Assembly (NCBI GenBank): GCA_003255065.1
Contig: QAOA01002618.1
Span: forward strand, 2,053 to 66,052
Origin: Cercis canadensis
Taxonomy: Eukaryota > Streptophyta > Magnoliopsida > Fabales > Fabaceae
Direction: 5' to 3'
DNA: 64,000 nucleotides
The notes beneath the pieces were generated by a model. It did not search any database. It had not been told where the DNA came from and saw only the letters and a program-made list of their open reading frames with translations. Positions 1 to 18,073 of the stretch are shown here, piece by piece. Positions within the stretch are counted from its first letter, which is position 1; each line of letters opens with the position of its first letter. The translations under genes were made by a program, and so were the position numbers.

Positions 1-284
1 CATATTACATATTTATACAAATCTCAAATTAAATTTACTATCTAATAGTCCAAGATCTTTTAATCTATAAGATTAAAATCAGTTTTATTTTAATAAAAAA
101 TATTTTAATTGACTAAAATCACTAAAATTTGTAGAAGAGGTGTAGAGCAACATAAAGTGATAAATCACTAAAATAGTAAAATTCATACATAACAAGAAAA
201 AGAAAGAAAAATAATCACCGTCTTCCATAAAGTGATAAAATATTAAAATGCTGGTTCGAAAGTTGTAGAACATTTCAGATGCCT
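1..284. other. AT-rich sequence, no gene seen
   Basis: This stretch is AT-rich and holds no reading frame that resembles a known protein. It adjoins the decayed minus-strand coding remnant that begins near 285. Confidence 0.5.
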
Positions 285-600
285 CTGTTTCTATTCCATG
301 ATCACCTGCTGCACATGCCCCCAAAAGTGATGATCCTTTTGGAGGAGACGACGTGTAGCTCTTGTAGCTTGTGAAAGCAAATCAAGACCATCCATTTTTA
401 ATAGCATTAGCGGCCATGAAGGGATGATTAGCCCATTTGAACAAAGGACTTCCAGAAATCCCATGACAAAAAACATAGAAATTGCCTCTGTTCTTGTTGC
501 CCTGAACCTGATCAAATTGATGATGAACAATGGGTTAGTGATGAAGTCCAGCAATACTTGCTTGGAGGGTCTCCACTCTGGTCAAGCTATTTGGTTCAAC
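285..600 (-). pseudogene. Decayed coding remnant, family not recognised
   Basis: One minus-strand frame gives a protein-like stretch containing SPLFKWANHPFMAAN followed after a stop by SSLLGACAAGDHGIETEAS. The composition looks like real coding sequence rather than a chance AT-rich frame. It is interrupted by an in-frame stop after NGWS, and another stop lies upstream after ASIAGLHH, so it cannot encode an intact protein. There is no convincing start and the similarity-like quality fades below position 285. I do not recognise the family, and no neighbouring gene explains it. It is best read as an exon fragment of a plant gene left behind by rearrangement. Confidence 0.3.
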
Positions 601-944
601 AAAATTTCTACTTTCTCTGTGACAACACCAACACCAAATAAAAACTAATCTAAGCATTGAAACACATCCTATGCAGGCTGCAATTAGCAAAAGAGCCAGG
701 GAGAGAGAGAAACAGCACTCTTATGTTTAGATTCGAAACTTATGGATATTTCATCAATTTGGACCGACACTGATCGAAACCGTAACATTTCCATGGAAAC
801 AATGCAATTTCCATTTCTAATATTGGTTTCATGTCAGTATCTTAGGAAATCGAAATATTTCGTGCGTTTCGTCCGAAACGACATGAAATTTTAAACCTTG
901 TCCCATACAAGTGTCCTTCGCTATGACAATAAATAATAGTCAGG

Positions 945-1306
945 GGCTGTCACTTTTTCATGTGGGGCTGTACCTCCTAAGACAAATATATAGTCACGGC
1001 TCTATGTAGCTTTCTTAAGAATTAGAAGTCGGAGTGGTCTGAAGGTGTTATCAATAAATTCAGATGAGATGACCATAAAAAGTACAAAGAACGTAATCTA
1101 TAAGGAGGTATTCCATAAGATCAATCGAAGATGTATGTTATAAATTGAAAAGCCCTGCAAATTCTAAAGATACTTCTACAGAATAAAGATGTACTTTTAT
1201 ATTTATTCATTGGTCTTGTAATACAATTTCAGGTACATAGAGAAATGGTGAGCCCTTACCAGAGAATCATGTCAGTAGTAATTCAAATGAAGTACCTAAG
1301 ATTATT
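945..1306 (+). repeat. Source-type copy of a 362-bp segment also at 41323-41684
   Basis: This segment, beginning ggggctgtcactttttcatg, is repeated with only scattered substitutions about 40 kb away inside the tail of the F-box pseudogene. The copy here is embedded in longer related sequence that leads to a kinase-like exon, so this is the likelier original context. The shared segment stops just before the kinase-like exon. Confidence 0.85.
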
Positions 1307-1397
1307 TCACATGCAACTAGGATTTCTCAATGAAGAGCTAGTTGGTATGCAGTTTGGGCCAAGTCATTCTTTCCATGTAGACTTTTTCAAATACACA

Positions 1398-1457
1398 TTT
1401 TGCTTGATTGGTGAGACATTTTTAGCAAAAATATCCAAGAAAACATTGATTGTCTTG
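1398..1457 (+). repeat. 58-bp repeat, copy 1 of 3
   Basis: The unit starts tttgcttgattggtgagac and ends aaaacattgattgtctt. Two further copies lie at 3486-3545 and 3565-3625, close together ahead of the first subtilase copy. Its nature is unknown. Confidence 0.7.
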
Positions 1458-1465
1458 TTTTCCAG

Positions 1466-1534
1466 AAAATGCTGCGTTTAAATCCAAGCGAGAAGATCAC
1501 AGTTGAGGATGCACTGGATCATGCATACTGCTGA
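1466..1534 (+). pseudogene. Terminal exon of a CMGC-type protein kinase (fragment)
   Basis: A good acceptor (tcttgttttccag) precedes a short exon reading KMLRLNPSEKITVEDALDHA, then YC and a TGA stop. This pattern, ML-x-x-(D/N)P-x-(K/E)(R/K)IT-x-(E/D)-(D/E)AL-x-H-x-(Y/F), is the conserved end of the C-lobe of MAP kinases and cyclin-dependent kinases. No upstream kinase exons (glycine loop, VAIK, HRD, DFG) are visible in the preceding 1.4 kb, so this is an orphan last exon. The intron before it contains a 58-bp repeat that recurs twice near 3.5 kb. It is probably a gene fragment, unless the remaining exons lie far to the left of the window. Confidence 0.45.
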
Positions 1535-2188
1535 ACTGGAAGGAGCCCATTTATTTAAGTGCTAATTGATCTTAGGATCATATCAGTGCCGATACATAGA
1601 TTTTTTTATCTTGTTTTAGGGTTTCGATCTAGAACTTGAAAATTAAGGATCATGTCAGTTTTGACAAAATTGATGTTCCTACTACATGCTACTTTTGCTT
1701 GCAAGTAGAACTGTGTAAATGGCTGGATATTGAGGGATATTTCATGTTTTGTTGGAAAATAGATGGATTATTATATGGCTTGATTATGCTTGTGCACTGG
1801 TGTTAGTCACTTTTATCTTACTGACCAAATTTATCATGCTGGTTACAGTCATAAAATCAACAATGAAGGCTTTTGAGTAGCTTCCTTCTGCGATATGCCA
1901 ACAAAACCAGTAAGTTTAGGAAAATTTACTATCTAAATTGGTCAAATGAAAGTTCCCCCCCCCCCNCCCCCCCCCCCCCCCCCCCCGAAAATTGGTCTAA
2001 TGAGACTGCTATCGGACTTATGAATACCAGTACAAACATGATAGCTAAGCAAATGTTACCTTCTTCCAAGGTGCAAATGAGAGTCTTCTATTCAGTCTTT
2101 CAGTGCCTTGTCTAATCAATAGATTTACAACATTCAACAATTACACTGTAATGGAAAGGGTTTCTAGTTACCATGCAAGTGCATGTTT
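1535..2188. other. Noncoding stretch with a poly-C tract and an N join
   Basis: No gene is recognisable. A C homopolymer of about 30 bases interrupted by an N at 1966 marks an assembly join or a sequencing artefact; a poly-C this long is unusual in plant DNA. Confidence 0.6.
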
Positions 2189-3290
2189 GTTCTAAATTTT
2201 TTTAGTATTTTGGCTATGATTCTGAATTCACACATAAAACATGAATCTGTAAATCTTAAAGACGATCTTATTACCACTTGATCGCTGGGTATTTAATTCT
2301 AAATCATTTTCAATACCACTCAACCATTGGCTATTTGGTTCTAAATTTTAACTTCTAAGATTCAACAAACGCCTCCAAATTCTACCAGAAAATGGTAAGC
2401 TATGTTGTCCAAGACAGGGACATAGACATGCATTGGTAGATTGCAGAATGCATTGTCAAGCTACCCAACTCTTGTCAAAAGACAGTGTAACTGTGCTGCT
2501 TGGTTAGTTTCAATTTGTACATTATTCCCATCTCTAGGCTAATATGGTCGGCTAAAAATTTAGAATAATTAAATAGACACTAACTCTTCTCTATAACATT
2601 TCATAAAAGCACAATTTGAGTTTAGATGATCTTACAAAATTTTATTCTATCATACTCAAATTTTGTTACAAGGTACAATTGATATGCTCAACATCATGTA
2701 AAATTATACAAATCGTTTCATTTGAATTTAGATAACTCTACTTAAACTTTTTACTTTGCACGTATATTCTGAATTTAACTTGATTCGCTTAATTTTATTT
2801 TTTTTTGTTATATTACGAATTCTCTACAACTATATATATATATCCTACATTAGGTGAGGAAACCATCATTACATTACCCAAAATTGGACCCTACAGTCAT
2901 AAAGAATAAGGATAATACAAGACTTTAACGCTGCTCATCTTGGTTAGTGTCTTTAATATTGTCATACTCATACATAAGGACCACAACAGTCAAGAAAATT
3001 ATAAGGAAAAAAAAAAAAAGGAAATAATTGAGTGAATTTCCTAAACCACCCTTAGATGAAAGAAAGATTTTCATTGTTTCAGTTCAATTGCTTGGACATT
3101 TACGGCAATGTGTCTGATGTTGATTTTAATCCCATCTTGACATGTAACTTAGCTGGACATGACTTGTGACTGGAATCCAAAGTCCAAAATGAATAAAGTT
3201 TCCTCCCAACTAGTTTCTTAGACGAAGCATTTAAGAGGATATAATCTCTTGACATAGTGAAAAAGGTAAGAAAATTTTGGAGCAATTATG
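2189..3290. repeat. 5' flank of subtilase copy 1, duplicated at 7258-8300
   Basis: This block aligns almost throughout with 7258-8300. Differences are point changes and small indels, for example a missing short (TA)n run in the second copy. Each block lies directly upstream of a subtilase exon 1, so it includes the promoter-proximal region of the duplicated gene. No coding sequence is seen in it. Confidence 0.8.
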
Positions 3291-3485
3291 GACCATGTTG
3301 TTCAGCACGGGATCTCTCACCAAAAGGAGAAACGATATCTCTTAAAATCACATAAAGTTAGTTCAAAATAAAATTTGGTGAATTAAGATAAAATCACATG
3401 CGACTAAGTATATATATGCACATGTAATAAAAATGTAAAAGAAAATGCCAATCCACTGAGTTTATTTTGCACCTTCTCTATTTGT

Positions 3486-3625
3486 TTTGCTTGATTGGTG
3501 GGAAATTCTTAGTAAAAATATCTAAGAAAACATTGATTGTCTTAGTATATGCATGAAAAAGTTGTTTGCTTGATTGGTGGGGAATTCTTAGCAAAAATAT
3601 CTAAGAAAACATTGATTGTCTTAGG
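3486..3625 (+). repeat. 58-bp repeat, copies 2 and 3 (near-tandem)
   Basis: Two copies of the unit found at 1398-1457 occur here, separated by about 20 bases. They are absent at the equivalent place upstream of subtilase copy 2, so they were either inserted after the duplication or lost from the other copy. Confidence 0.7.
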
Positions 3626-4249
3626 TGGAGGTGTATGCATGGACAAATTGTAGCATTTTGATACATCAAAGTGTATATAAATAGTTAAATACATTACACA
3701 TATACATGTCATTACTCATTACTAACCCAACAATGGACATCAAATCCTCTGCTCTTCAGTTGCTTCTCCTCCTTAGAGTTTCTTCTCTTCTGCTCATATG
3801 TTACTCAACTTCCCCAGAGGAGCTGAAGTTATGTCTCTTTATCAACACATTATTTAAAATTTTCTCTATTTTTCAATCCCTTGAATCATAACATTGTAGG
3901 TTTAATTGTTTAGCAGACAAGAAATGTTTTTTTTTCTTAGTTTCTGCTAATAATGTCTTGAATTAACGCAGACTTACATTGTCTACATGGGCAGTGGCAA
4001 GACAGATGAAGCTTCAGCATTGTCCCTTTACACAAGCATGCTACAAGAAGTTGTTGATCGGTAATACTATTTCTAGCTGATATGAATATGCCAGTTACAA
4101 TAAGCAGGGATTAATAACCTGAGAGCAGGTTGATCCCATTAAATCTGCAAGATATTATGTTGGTAAACTAAGGGGGTCAATTATATATTGATTTTTTATC
4201 ATTTTTATTGAATTCTCATATGAATTATTTTTAGAGATCTTACTTGGTC

Positions 4250-4725
4250 ATTTTAGGTAGTTTTATGATGGTTTTTGTTAGAATTGAAATCCTATCAGGT
4301 TTGTTTTGGACTATTCTAACGACATTTTACTTGCTAGTCAAGTTTTGTCATGCATATATACAAGCCTATACCCTATGTAAACTGAAAAGGCTTATTTCCA
4401 GGCATCTTTGGGCACTCTCAACAGCTTTTTTATCATACCTACCCATTCTTCATAAAACTTCAAGGCTGCAAATAAGTTTAGAGCACCTTAAGGTTGAAAG
4501 TTCTTTTGTGTGTTCAATTATAGCACTGATAGAGTTGAATTTTTCTATAGTAAGCTTTTCAAAAATTTTGCACAATTCTTTCATCACTAAGGTATTCTAC
4601 ATGAATCATCTTCCGATTTATGCAGTCAAGAAATATAGTAGAGCACTCTTCATAGTTTCATTCTCCTTAATTTTAGTGTTCTCAAATTCTCTTCAAAAAA
4701 GCTTCAAACTCTTCCTCTGAGCCTG
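4250..4725 (-). pseudogene. Decayed Ty1/copia gag fragment in intron 2
   Basis: Read on the minus strand, two adjacent frames give DERIVQNF and then EKFNSISAIIEHTKELSTL followed by KLICSLEVL. This is the signature of the copia gag (UBN2-type) region, usually close to SDERVV-x-K-x-L-x-SLP-x-KF...IEE-x-KDLS-x-LT...L-x-GSLQAHE. Frameshifts and stops throughout show it is dead. The same fragment sits at the equivalent intron position in subtilase copy 2, so it was inserted before the duplication. Confidence 0.6.
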
Positions 4726-5205
4726 TGAAAAATTTGCTGCTGGCTTTTTTTCTCCATAGTCATTTTCTATCTAGGGTTAGTTTTACATTTTAGATTGTCT
4801 GCCAAAACAATTATTGTTGATTTTTCTATCCTGCCGCCTGAGAGTGAGGCTTCACCTAACATAGTGGCCTGTGGTAGAGATGTGTGAAAAGGAATCCATC
4901 ATAAAGTCATTCTCAATTATTTGAAGAAATTTCTTATTTTGATTGTGACTTCTTTGAATCAGCATTTATCAATTGGTTGGTAGATATTGAGTATTATTTT
5001 GAGTTCAAAGAAATTTCAAAGATTGATTGAGTGAATTAAACTTGCTTCTTACAACCACACACAATCCAAACCACCGGCACACACAGAGCCCGCCATTGTA
5101 ACTGTAACCAACTTCTTTCTTCCTAACTAATTAGACCTCACTGTGCAGTGTGCACCTCTCTATCTCTTCCTATCTCCCTCGCACAACTTCGCAAGAACCA
5201 CCATC

Positions 5206-5580
5206 ATGGTTCTCTACTTCTCCTCCTTCATCTCCCTCACTTTCACTCTCTTCGTTCTCTCTCTTCTCCCACGAATCCGAAGTGCCTCGCTTCCCTGCAT
5301 TGGCGTCACATACTTGGCGGAGAGCACCATCCCCAACCCCCACCTTCCACCGAAGCGCATTGCCACTGCCATTAATTCCCTCAAGTTTGGTTCTCTCCGC
5401 CTCGAAGATTCCGACCCAAACATCATTTGGGGCTTCGCATACTGCAACACCTCCCTTTTCCTCACCATCCCAAACTACATGGTCCCAGATATCGCCGCCA
5501 ACCGCTCCAACGCTCTCCGATGGCTCTACATCCATGTCGTCCCTTTCTACCCTCGTGCCAAGATCACCACCATATCCGTC
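5206..5580 (+). pseudogene. GH17 beta-1,3-glucanase 5' fragment inside subtilase intron 2
   Basis: The ATG at 5206 opens a frame with a hydrophobic signal peptide (MVLYFSSFISLTFTLFVLSL) followed by IGVTYLAEST, RLEDSDPNII and LRWLYIHVVPFYPRAKITTI. This order is that of plant GH17 glucan endo-1,3-beta-glucosidases, wall enzymes that hydrolyse callose-type glucan. Similarity ends abruptly at ISV, where the family continues GN(E/D) and later reaches the catalytic glutamates, so both active-site residues are missing. About 150 bases upstream also look like a genuine 5' untranslated leader. The corresponding intron of subtilase copy 2 lacks it, so it is a later insertion. The right end abuts a MITE-like inverted-repeat end at 5614. 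It is a captured partial gene, probably non-functional. Confidence 0.7.
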
Positions 5581-5613
5581 GAGGGAAGGGGAGGGGTATC
5601 GGGGCTCAGTAGA

Positions 5614-5641
5614 AAAAATTAACAAACCAAGGTGTAGAAAT
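5614..5641. mobile_element. Single terminal-repeat end of the 10531-10783 MITE family
   Basis: The motif attaacaaaccaaggtgta matches the right terminal repeat of the MITE in subtilase copy 2. Only this one end is present, directly after the glucanase fragment, so it may be the surviving edge of the element that brought the fragment in, or a relic. Confidence 0.45.
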
Positions 5642-6845
5642 AATAACTCATTTTCTTTAATATGATGTGATAAGGAAAACATCATTATAATATGTGTATA
5701 TATATTATATGAATACTCTGCTTCTGTTACATACTGACATGTGGAGCAGAACTCTGTTCCTTGAATTGTTGTTTTCATCCATAGCAGAAGTTGCTTTTAT
5801 TGCTGCCTCTGTCTCATATATCAGCGATTGTTTATAACAGTCAAAGAATCAAAGCTGAAGGTTTGCCCAATCAGTATTGGATATATTTCATATGGTGGCT
5901 GCTACTTTTAGGCATATGTAGCTATACCACCCCTTTCATTGAAGGTGTTCTGGTGGGGGCACATCCTAAATTTAGTCATTGTAAAGATTTTAAAAAATTA
6001 AGTTATTTAATGTAGGTTAAATTTTAAAGTAGTTAATAAAATTTGAGTAATTGCATTTAAAAAAATCAGTATTTTGTTTTTTTTAATAATTTGTATTACT
6101 CTGCTTATTTCTAACTCACATTAAGTAACTCGATTTTTCGAGATCTTTATAATAACACTAAAATCGGAGTGTGGGTTGCACAAAAACACCCCCAATGAGA
6201 GGTGGAGGTACCACTACATACTCCAAAAGGCATATGTAACTTAGTAGCCACCATTTCATATTTAACTGATAGGCCAACAAGAACCAGTACTACATCTCCT
6301 CAAGTTGGGAAACTATTTTCCCTCATTAAGATTGTAAAGAGACAAGTTAGGATCTGAAAACTGAGAAAACCATGGTTTTCCTTAGAAAAACCTACTGTTG
6401 CCCCCTTCTGCTTAAATGACAAGGAAAAGGAAAAGTACACACTGTAGGTTTCACTCTGCAGTAAGACAAAATTAAAATGCATCCTTGAGTTCTTTACTTC
6501 TTTCTCTAAACATTTCTCTCCTTTGATTTGTGTCAATAATTTCAGCAATGCTGCGCAGAAGTCAATACTGCATCATTACAAGAGGAGTTTCAATGGCTTT
6601 GTTGTGAAGCTAACAGAGGAAGAGGCTAAAAGAATGGCAGGTGTTCCCTCTTCAAAACTCAAATGCCTTACCATCCTGGATTCATTTCTTTGTTAACCAA
6701 GTAAACACATGATACAGGAACGGATGGCGTGGTGTCTGTATTCCCTAATGAAAAGAAACAACTCCATACAACAAGGTCTTGGGATTTTATTGGCTTTCCA
6801 CTACAAGTAGAAAGAACCACAACTGAGAGTAATGTCATCATTGGN

Positions 6846-7257
6846 TCAAATAATAGTGTATATTTGAAAAACCTAAATTTGATATGATCTAGCCTAAAAC
6901 AAATAAAAAAAGATAAATGGGCCAATAGGCCCGAATCTAAATGGCCACGAGTCAATTTGAGTCGAGTTAAATTAGTCTGTTTTTATTTTAATTGATACGT
7001 TTTTAACTCCGCCCTCATTTAGAATGGGCTAAAATGGACTCGACCATCAAGCCTAGCCCATTTTGACAGCTATAGTCAAGTAAAATCAGTGACCCAGTGA
7101 TGCTTGTAACTTGTAGCCTAAGACCCTCATCTGCAATGAGTAAAAGCATTAGTTGATTGGGAAATTTCCATTCTTGTTATCAAATTACTTGCAGAATGTA
7201 TAACTTCAATTAGCAAGTCATGCACATATTACATTTTCTAATTTTCTTCAGTTTGTT
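6846..7257. other. Unrelated sequence following the N join
   Basis: The sequence after the N does not continue the subtilase gene and matches nothing else in the window. No coding potential was recognised. It links the broken copy to the start of the second duplicated block at 7258. Confidence 0.5.
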
Positions 7258-8300
7258 TGCATGGTTGTTCTAATTTTTTTTAGAATTTGGCTACGATTCC
7301 AAATTCACACATAGAACATGAACCTGTAAATCTTAAAGATGATCTTATTACCGCTTGATCACTGGGTATTTAATTCTAAATCATTTCCAATACCGCTCAA
7401 CCATTGTACATTTGGTTCTAAATTTTAACTTCAAAGATTTAACAAACGCCTCCAAATTCTACCAGAAAATGGTAAGCTATGTTGTCCAAGACAGGGACAT
7501 AGACATGCATTGGTAGATTGCAGAATGCATTAAGCATTGTCACGCTACCCAACTCTTGTCAAAAGACAGTGTAACTGTGCTGCTTGGTTAGTTTCAATTT
7601 GTACATTATATCCATCTCTAGGCTAATATCGGCTAAAAATTTAGAATAATTAAATAGACACTAACTCTTCTCTATAACATTTCATAAAAGCACAATTTGA
7701 GTTCAGATGATCTTACAAAATTTTATTCTATCATACTAAAATTTTCTTACAAGGTACAATTGATATGCTCAATATCATGTAAAATTATACAAATCGTTTC
7801 ATTTGAATTTAGATAACTCTACTTAAACTTTTTACTTTGCACATATATTCAGAATTTAACTTGATTCGCTTAAATTTTTTTGTTATATTACTAATTTTCT
7901 ACAACTATATATATCCTACATTAGGTGAGGAAACCATTGTTACATTACCCAAAATTGGACCCTACAGCCATAAAGAATAAGGACAATACAAGACTTTGAC
8001 TCCGCTCATCTTGGTTAGTGTCTTTAATATTGTCATACATAAGGACCATAACAGTCAAGAAAATTATAAGGAAAAAAAAGAGAGGAAATAATTGAGTGAA
8101 TTTCCTAAACTACCCTTAGATGAAAGAAAGATTTTCATTGTTTCAGTTCAATTGCTTGGACATTTATGGCAATATGTGTCTGATGTTGATTTTAATCCCA
8201 CTTTGATAAGTAACTTAGCTGGACATGACATGTGACTGGAATCCAAAGTCCAAAATGAATAAAGTTTCCTCCCATCATTACATGTGACTGGACATGACAT
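7258..8300. repeat. 5' flank of subtilase copy 2, duplicate of 2189-3290
   Basis: This is the second copy of the upstream block. It leads into exon 1 at 8365 after a short stretch with repeats of the word acatgtgactgg (8280-8320), which is absent upstream of copy 1. The two 58-bp repeats seen before copy 1 are missing. Confidence 0.8.
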
Positions 8301-8364
8301 GTGAAATGTGACTGGGCATTGCACATATACATGTAATTACTCATTACTCATTACTAACCCAACA

Positions 8365-14677
<6,313 letters not shown>

Positions 14678-16590
14678 TGGAGGGTAGTTGCATCAAATAA
14701 ACTGCAGCTAAAGCCTCGAGTGTAACACCTCAGTATTATCTGGGCCATGACAACTGCGAGGCAGATTTGTCTGAGCAGTCACTTCTTAGTCGCTTCTATA
14801 GTATCATCTTATCTCCCACATATCCAATGTGGGACTTGGGTTATCACATCAAGCATTCTATTTTTGGGAAGCAGCCATGTGTTTGTTTCCACCATTTTAT
14901 TTTTGTTTTTTGGCCATTCGAAAATATGTAGCATGTATCAGAAATATGTCCAAAACTATTCTTTTCAACACCAGCATATTTTACTAATGTATACATGATA
15001 AAATTTATGAAGAAACAATACAGTTGCTCATTCTACAACACACAGTAGACAAATAAAGTCATCCTTAAAAATATAAACCCCATACTTTCAACCATGTATG
15101 GCTTCTAGTAAACCCCATTCATTAAAGGATAATGAAAAATTCCAGTTATGCTTTCTTAGGTATGTTTCTTATGGTAAAGCTCACATAGAGAAAAGTTTAG
15201 TTCACTGGGTAGGAGTAGGATCATGAAATGGCTAGCATAATTCATATTTCAGTTCCCATTCAATTTTGCCCTGTTGTGTAATAAGTGTAGCACCAGAATC
15301 ATCAATCAAATGCTGCATGTCTTCCACAAATCTTTAGCAGATTCCAACCATCATTCCATATCTATCAACTAACACAGCTGATAAACTTGCTGCTTAAGGG
15401 ATATTATAGTTCAAGTTGTTTATAGATATAGCTTTCTGACACCAGGTTTGAATCTCACTAGTGTAATTGGAATAGTTGGGGCATAATGCCTCAGCTCAGG
15501 TGGATCATATATTATATTATAGGTGAAAGTAAGATGCTCTGTCTGTATGATGGATATGTGTGTCTTTTTGGTGATTTAATGAACTATCTGCATCTATATT
15601 ATCTCAGTGGCCTAAGCCTAATATAACCTTCCCTTCTATTCTGATTTCTGAGTAAAGAAGCATGCTATAATACTACCACTACTAAATGAAATAACTAAGG
15701 AGTTTAATTTCAAAAACATTTACTTCACAAAGTAAAAGCCCAATTTTAGGAGGAAGAGGCTAGCCTTAAGGCTTGATCACCTCATGTTCTTGTGTTCAAG
15801 CCCGAGCACCCCCTCGGCTAAGTGTGCTTCCCTCTATCTATGGGCAAAAAAAAAAAAAAAAAGAAAGCCTAATTTTTAGAATTATACATTCTTATAGCAA
15901 AACATTTTTGTACAGCTGATTTGAAAGGTGACATAGCAGCAAGTAGCAACAAATTATTTACCACCGTAAAAAAAATACTCCTTTTGTTCTTTGCAGAGAC
16001 ACTATAATCCATAAAGTAAATACTTACCTCTAGTAACTAAACCACATGGTTTGAATTTTGAAAGTTAATAGATTAACATGTATAACCCAAGCAAGAACAT
16101 TTTCTTCAACACCCAGATGACAGATTTAATCACCAATAATCACTACCGGAGATATCAAGTACTTAGCACAAAAATTTCAGGACCTAATTAAAAATACTGT
16201 GAAGGTAAAAAATCAAAAGCCTGAAACGTGAAGAGAAGTATTTCGTTAACTAATTTGCAGGGAGAAGAAGGTTCAGACCAGAAATGAGAAGAAGATGATC
16301 CCAGATCCATAAACTAACGCGTGGTTGTAACAGAAGGTGCACCACCCATCTTCATCGGCAAAGTGAAGGGGAAGAATACAGAACAGAGATATTCAATACC
16401 AGAAGACATTTAGGAGGAGGCGTTTGGTACAAGGATTATTTTTAGTTTACCGAAAATCATGACTTGAGAAACTTAGACTCTCATATTTAGTACAAGAATC
16501 TAAAAAAACATTCCTACACAAATAAGAATCCTGGGAACATATTTTAGGCAAGTTTCCCACAAAATAAATCCTACGGGGAAAGGTGGTATT
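14678..16590. other. Intergenic region downstream of the subtilase
   Basis: No gene is recognised. An A run at 15847-15862 follows sequence that reads like a minus-strand tail. The subtilase 3' untranslated region and polyadenylation signals must lie at its start but no single site stands out. Confidence 0.5.
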
Positions 16591-16880
16591 CTAAGATTCC
16601 CATGACACGGGAAACTTTTGTAAAATGTAAGAAGTCTCTTTTGCCCTTGTCACCATCCCATGGGGGGTGGTATCCGACCTTCTCCCTCGCGCCCAATTCG
16701 CCTTCGCTTTCTCCTTCTCCGATTCACTCTTTTCCCCTCTCCAACTTTCTCTCTCCTCTCTCTCTCTCTCTGTGCGCTTCCTCGACAATTTTCTTGCACA
16801 TTTTAATCAAATCGTCTTCCACAATTCACGATTGTATACCAACGGTGCTTGAACCTGGATTTTTTTGAAGGTACCAATTC
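16591..16880 (+). promoter_or_regulatory. Pyrimidine-rich leader-like segment, possible first exon
   Basis: A CT-rich run (16670-16790) with scattered short frames ends near a possible donor (gaaggtaccaattc) and resembles the 5' untranslated first exon of many plant genes. No downstream coding exons can be linked to it before the CACTA element at 18074. It may be the orphan leader of a gene disrupted by that insertion, or simple CT-rich sequence. Confidence 0.25.
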
Positions 16881-18073
16881 GAACCATTCATTTCTCCTTT
16901 GCTTTCATGTTACTGAATTAATGGTGGTCTCGTTATGATCTGTGCCTTTTTTTGACTCGCCAAACTTCGATCAATCATTTGTATGAATGTATCCAAGTAT
17001 GATGTACTAGAAAGATCTGTTTTGATCCTTTTTACAATGTGGGCCGATCCAAGTAAATTTGATTAATTGGTTTCTATTGTTTAAATGGGTGTATGCTTTC
17101 TAAGCAAGATCCGGAACTTTTTTTTTTTTTTTTTTGTAGTTTTTAATTTGACAACTCTTGGTTGAATGACTTCAAATGATTATCTGCCACAGTTAATTCT
17201 GATAGTCCATGTAATCTTCTCCTTGAGTGCTGAGGAACCCTTAACTTAACCAAAGAGTGGTCTCTCAAGCTTAAATTGAATTTTAGAATTAGAAAACAAT
17301 TAAAATAGGTATTGATACTGTTAGATAAGGGTCTTGCACTCTTGCCATGCTAACGTGACATAAAGTGATTTTTATATTATTTTAATTCAAGTTATATTAT
17401 ACTAATATAATTAATATTATTTAAATTTTATTAAATGTATATCTTTATTGGTTTTGCACAAGGTGATATCTATATTTTTTTGTGTGAGATTAATATCTAC
17501 TCAAGTTTCAGTAATGCCTAGGCCACTAGTACTTCTAGTGGGTTTGAACTCTTGATATTACTTCAAGATTCGCCCTACATAAAGTTCAGTTTGTCAATTG
17601 CATCACACTTAATAGTTATTGAATTTATATCTGAGCTCTAAACAAAAATAAAAATTAATAAGATTTAGTAAAATTTATACAGGAATTCTATGATACTACA
17701 TGAGTATGTCATACTACACTGACGTGTCAAGCATACATAATTTTCATATTTTATTAGATATAAAATATAATTTATTTAATTTTGTAAACAAACTTCAAAA
17801 CAGTTAATTTGTATACATGTCATTCATTTATTGGTTATTTCTATGTAGTATGACGTACTACATAAATACTAAAAATATACTAAGAAACCTCCAAATTTAT
17901 ATTATGCTAGTCCTATCAATATAACTTCAAATCAATGTGTGAAACCCAAGAGACTCTTCAATTAAACTAATACGAGTGATTAAGGTATCTCTTAAAAGGG
18001 TTTATATCACTATTCACATTCAAATTTATATTTACCATATCAACCAAAAGTACCAAAAACAAAAGTTGTGATA
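16881..18073. other. AT-rich intergenic DNA
   Basis: No coding, RNA or repeat feature could be supported here. There is a T run near 17120. Confidence 0.5.

Larger units (their letters stand above)
3733..6844 (+). pseudogene. Subtilisin-like protease, copy 1 (5' part only)
   Basis: Four exons match the second copy at 8365-14677. Exon 1 (from 3733) has the ATG and signal peptide MDIKSSALQLLLLLRVSS. Exon 2 (3972-4060) gives TYIVYMGSGKTDEAS, the start of the I9 propeptide. Exon 3 (6546-6640) is the end of the propeptide. Exon 4 (from 6718) has [10 protein letters not shown], the start of the mature enzyme. The sequence stops at VIIG, just before the catalytic Asp motif, at an N (6845). Everything encoding the catalytic triad is missing. 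The GT that could serve as exon 1 donor in copy 2 is AT here (3841-3842). Either this is a truncated tandem duplicate, or it is the other allele placed in tandem by the assembler. It cannot make an active protease as assembled. Confidence 0.85.

Noticed and set aside
1245..1481. A 78-codon frame as a gene
   Set aside because: It crosses the intron before the kinase-like exon and has no recognisable domain.
1956..1986. A biological poly-C tract
   Set aside because: It contains an N and lies at a join; most likely a base-calling or assembly artefact.
4244..4720. A 158-codon plus-strand frame that looks membrane-like
   Set aside because: It is the antisense of a decayed copia gag; the hydrophobicity is an artefact of reading the AT-rich complement.
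5150..5778. Overlapping long frames on both strands around the glucanase fragment
   Set aside because: The CT-rich, GC-richer sequence is open in several frames by chance; only one frame (from 5206) matches a protein family.
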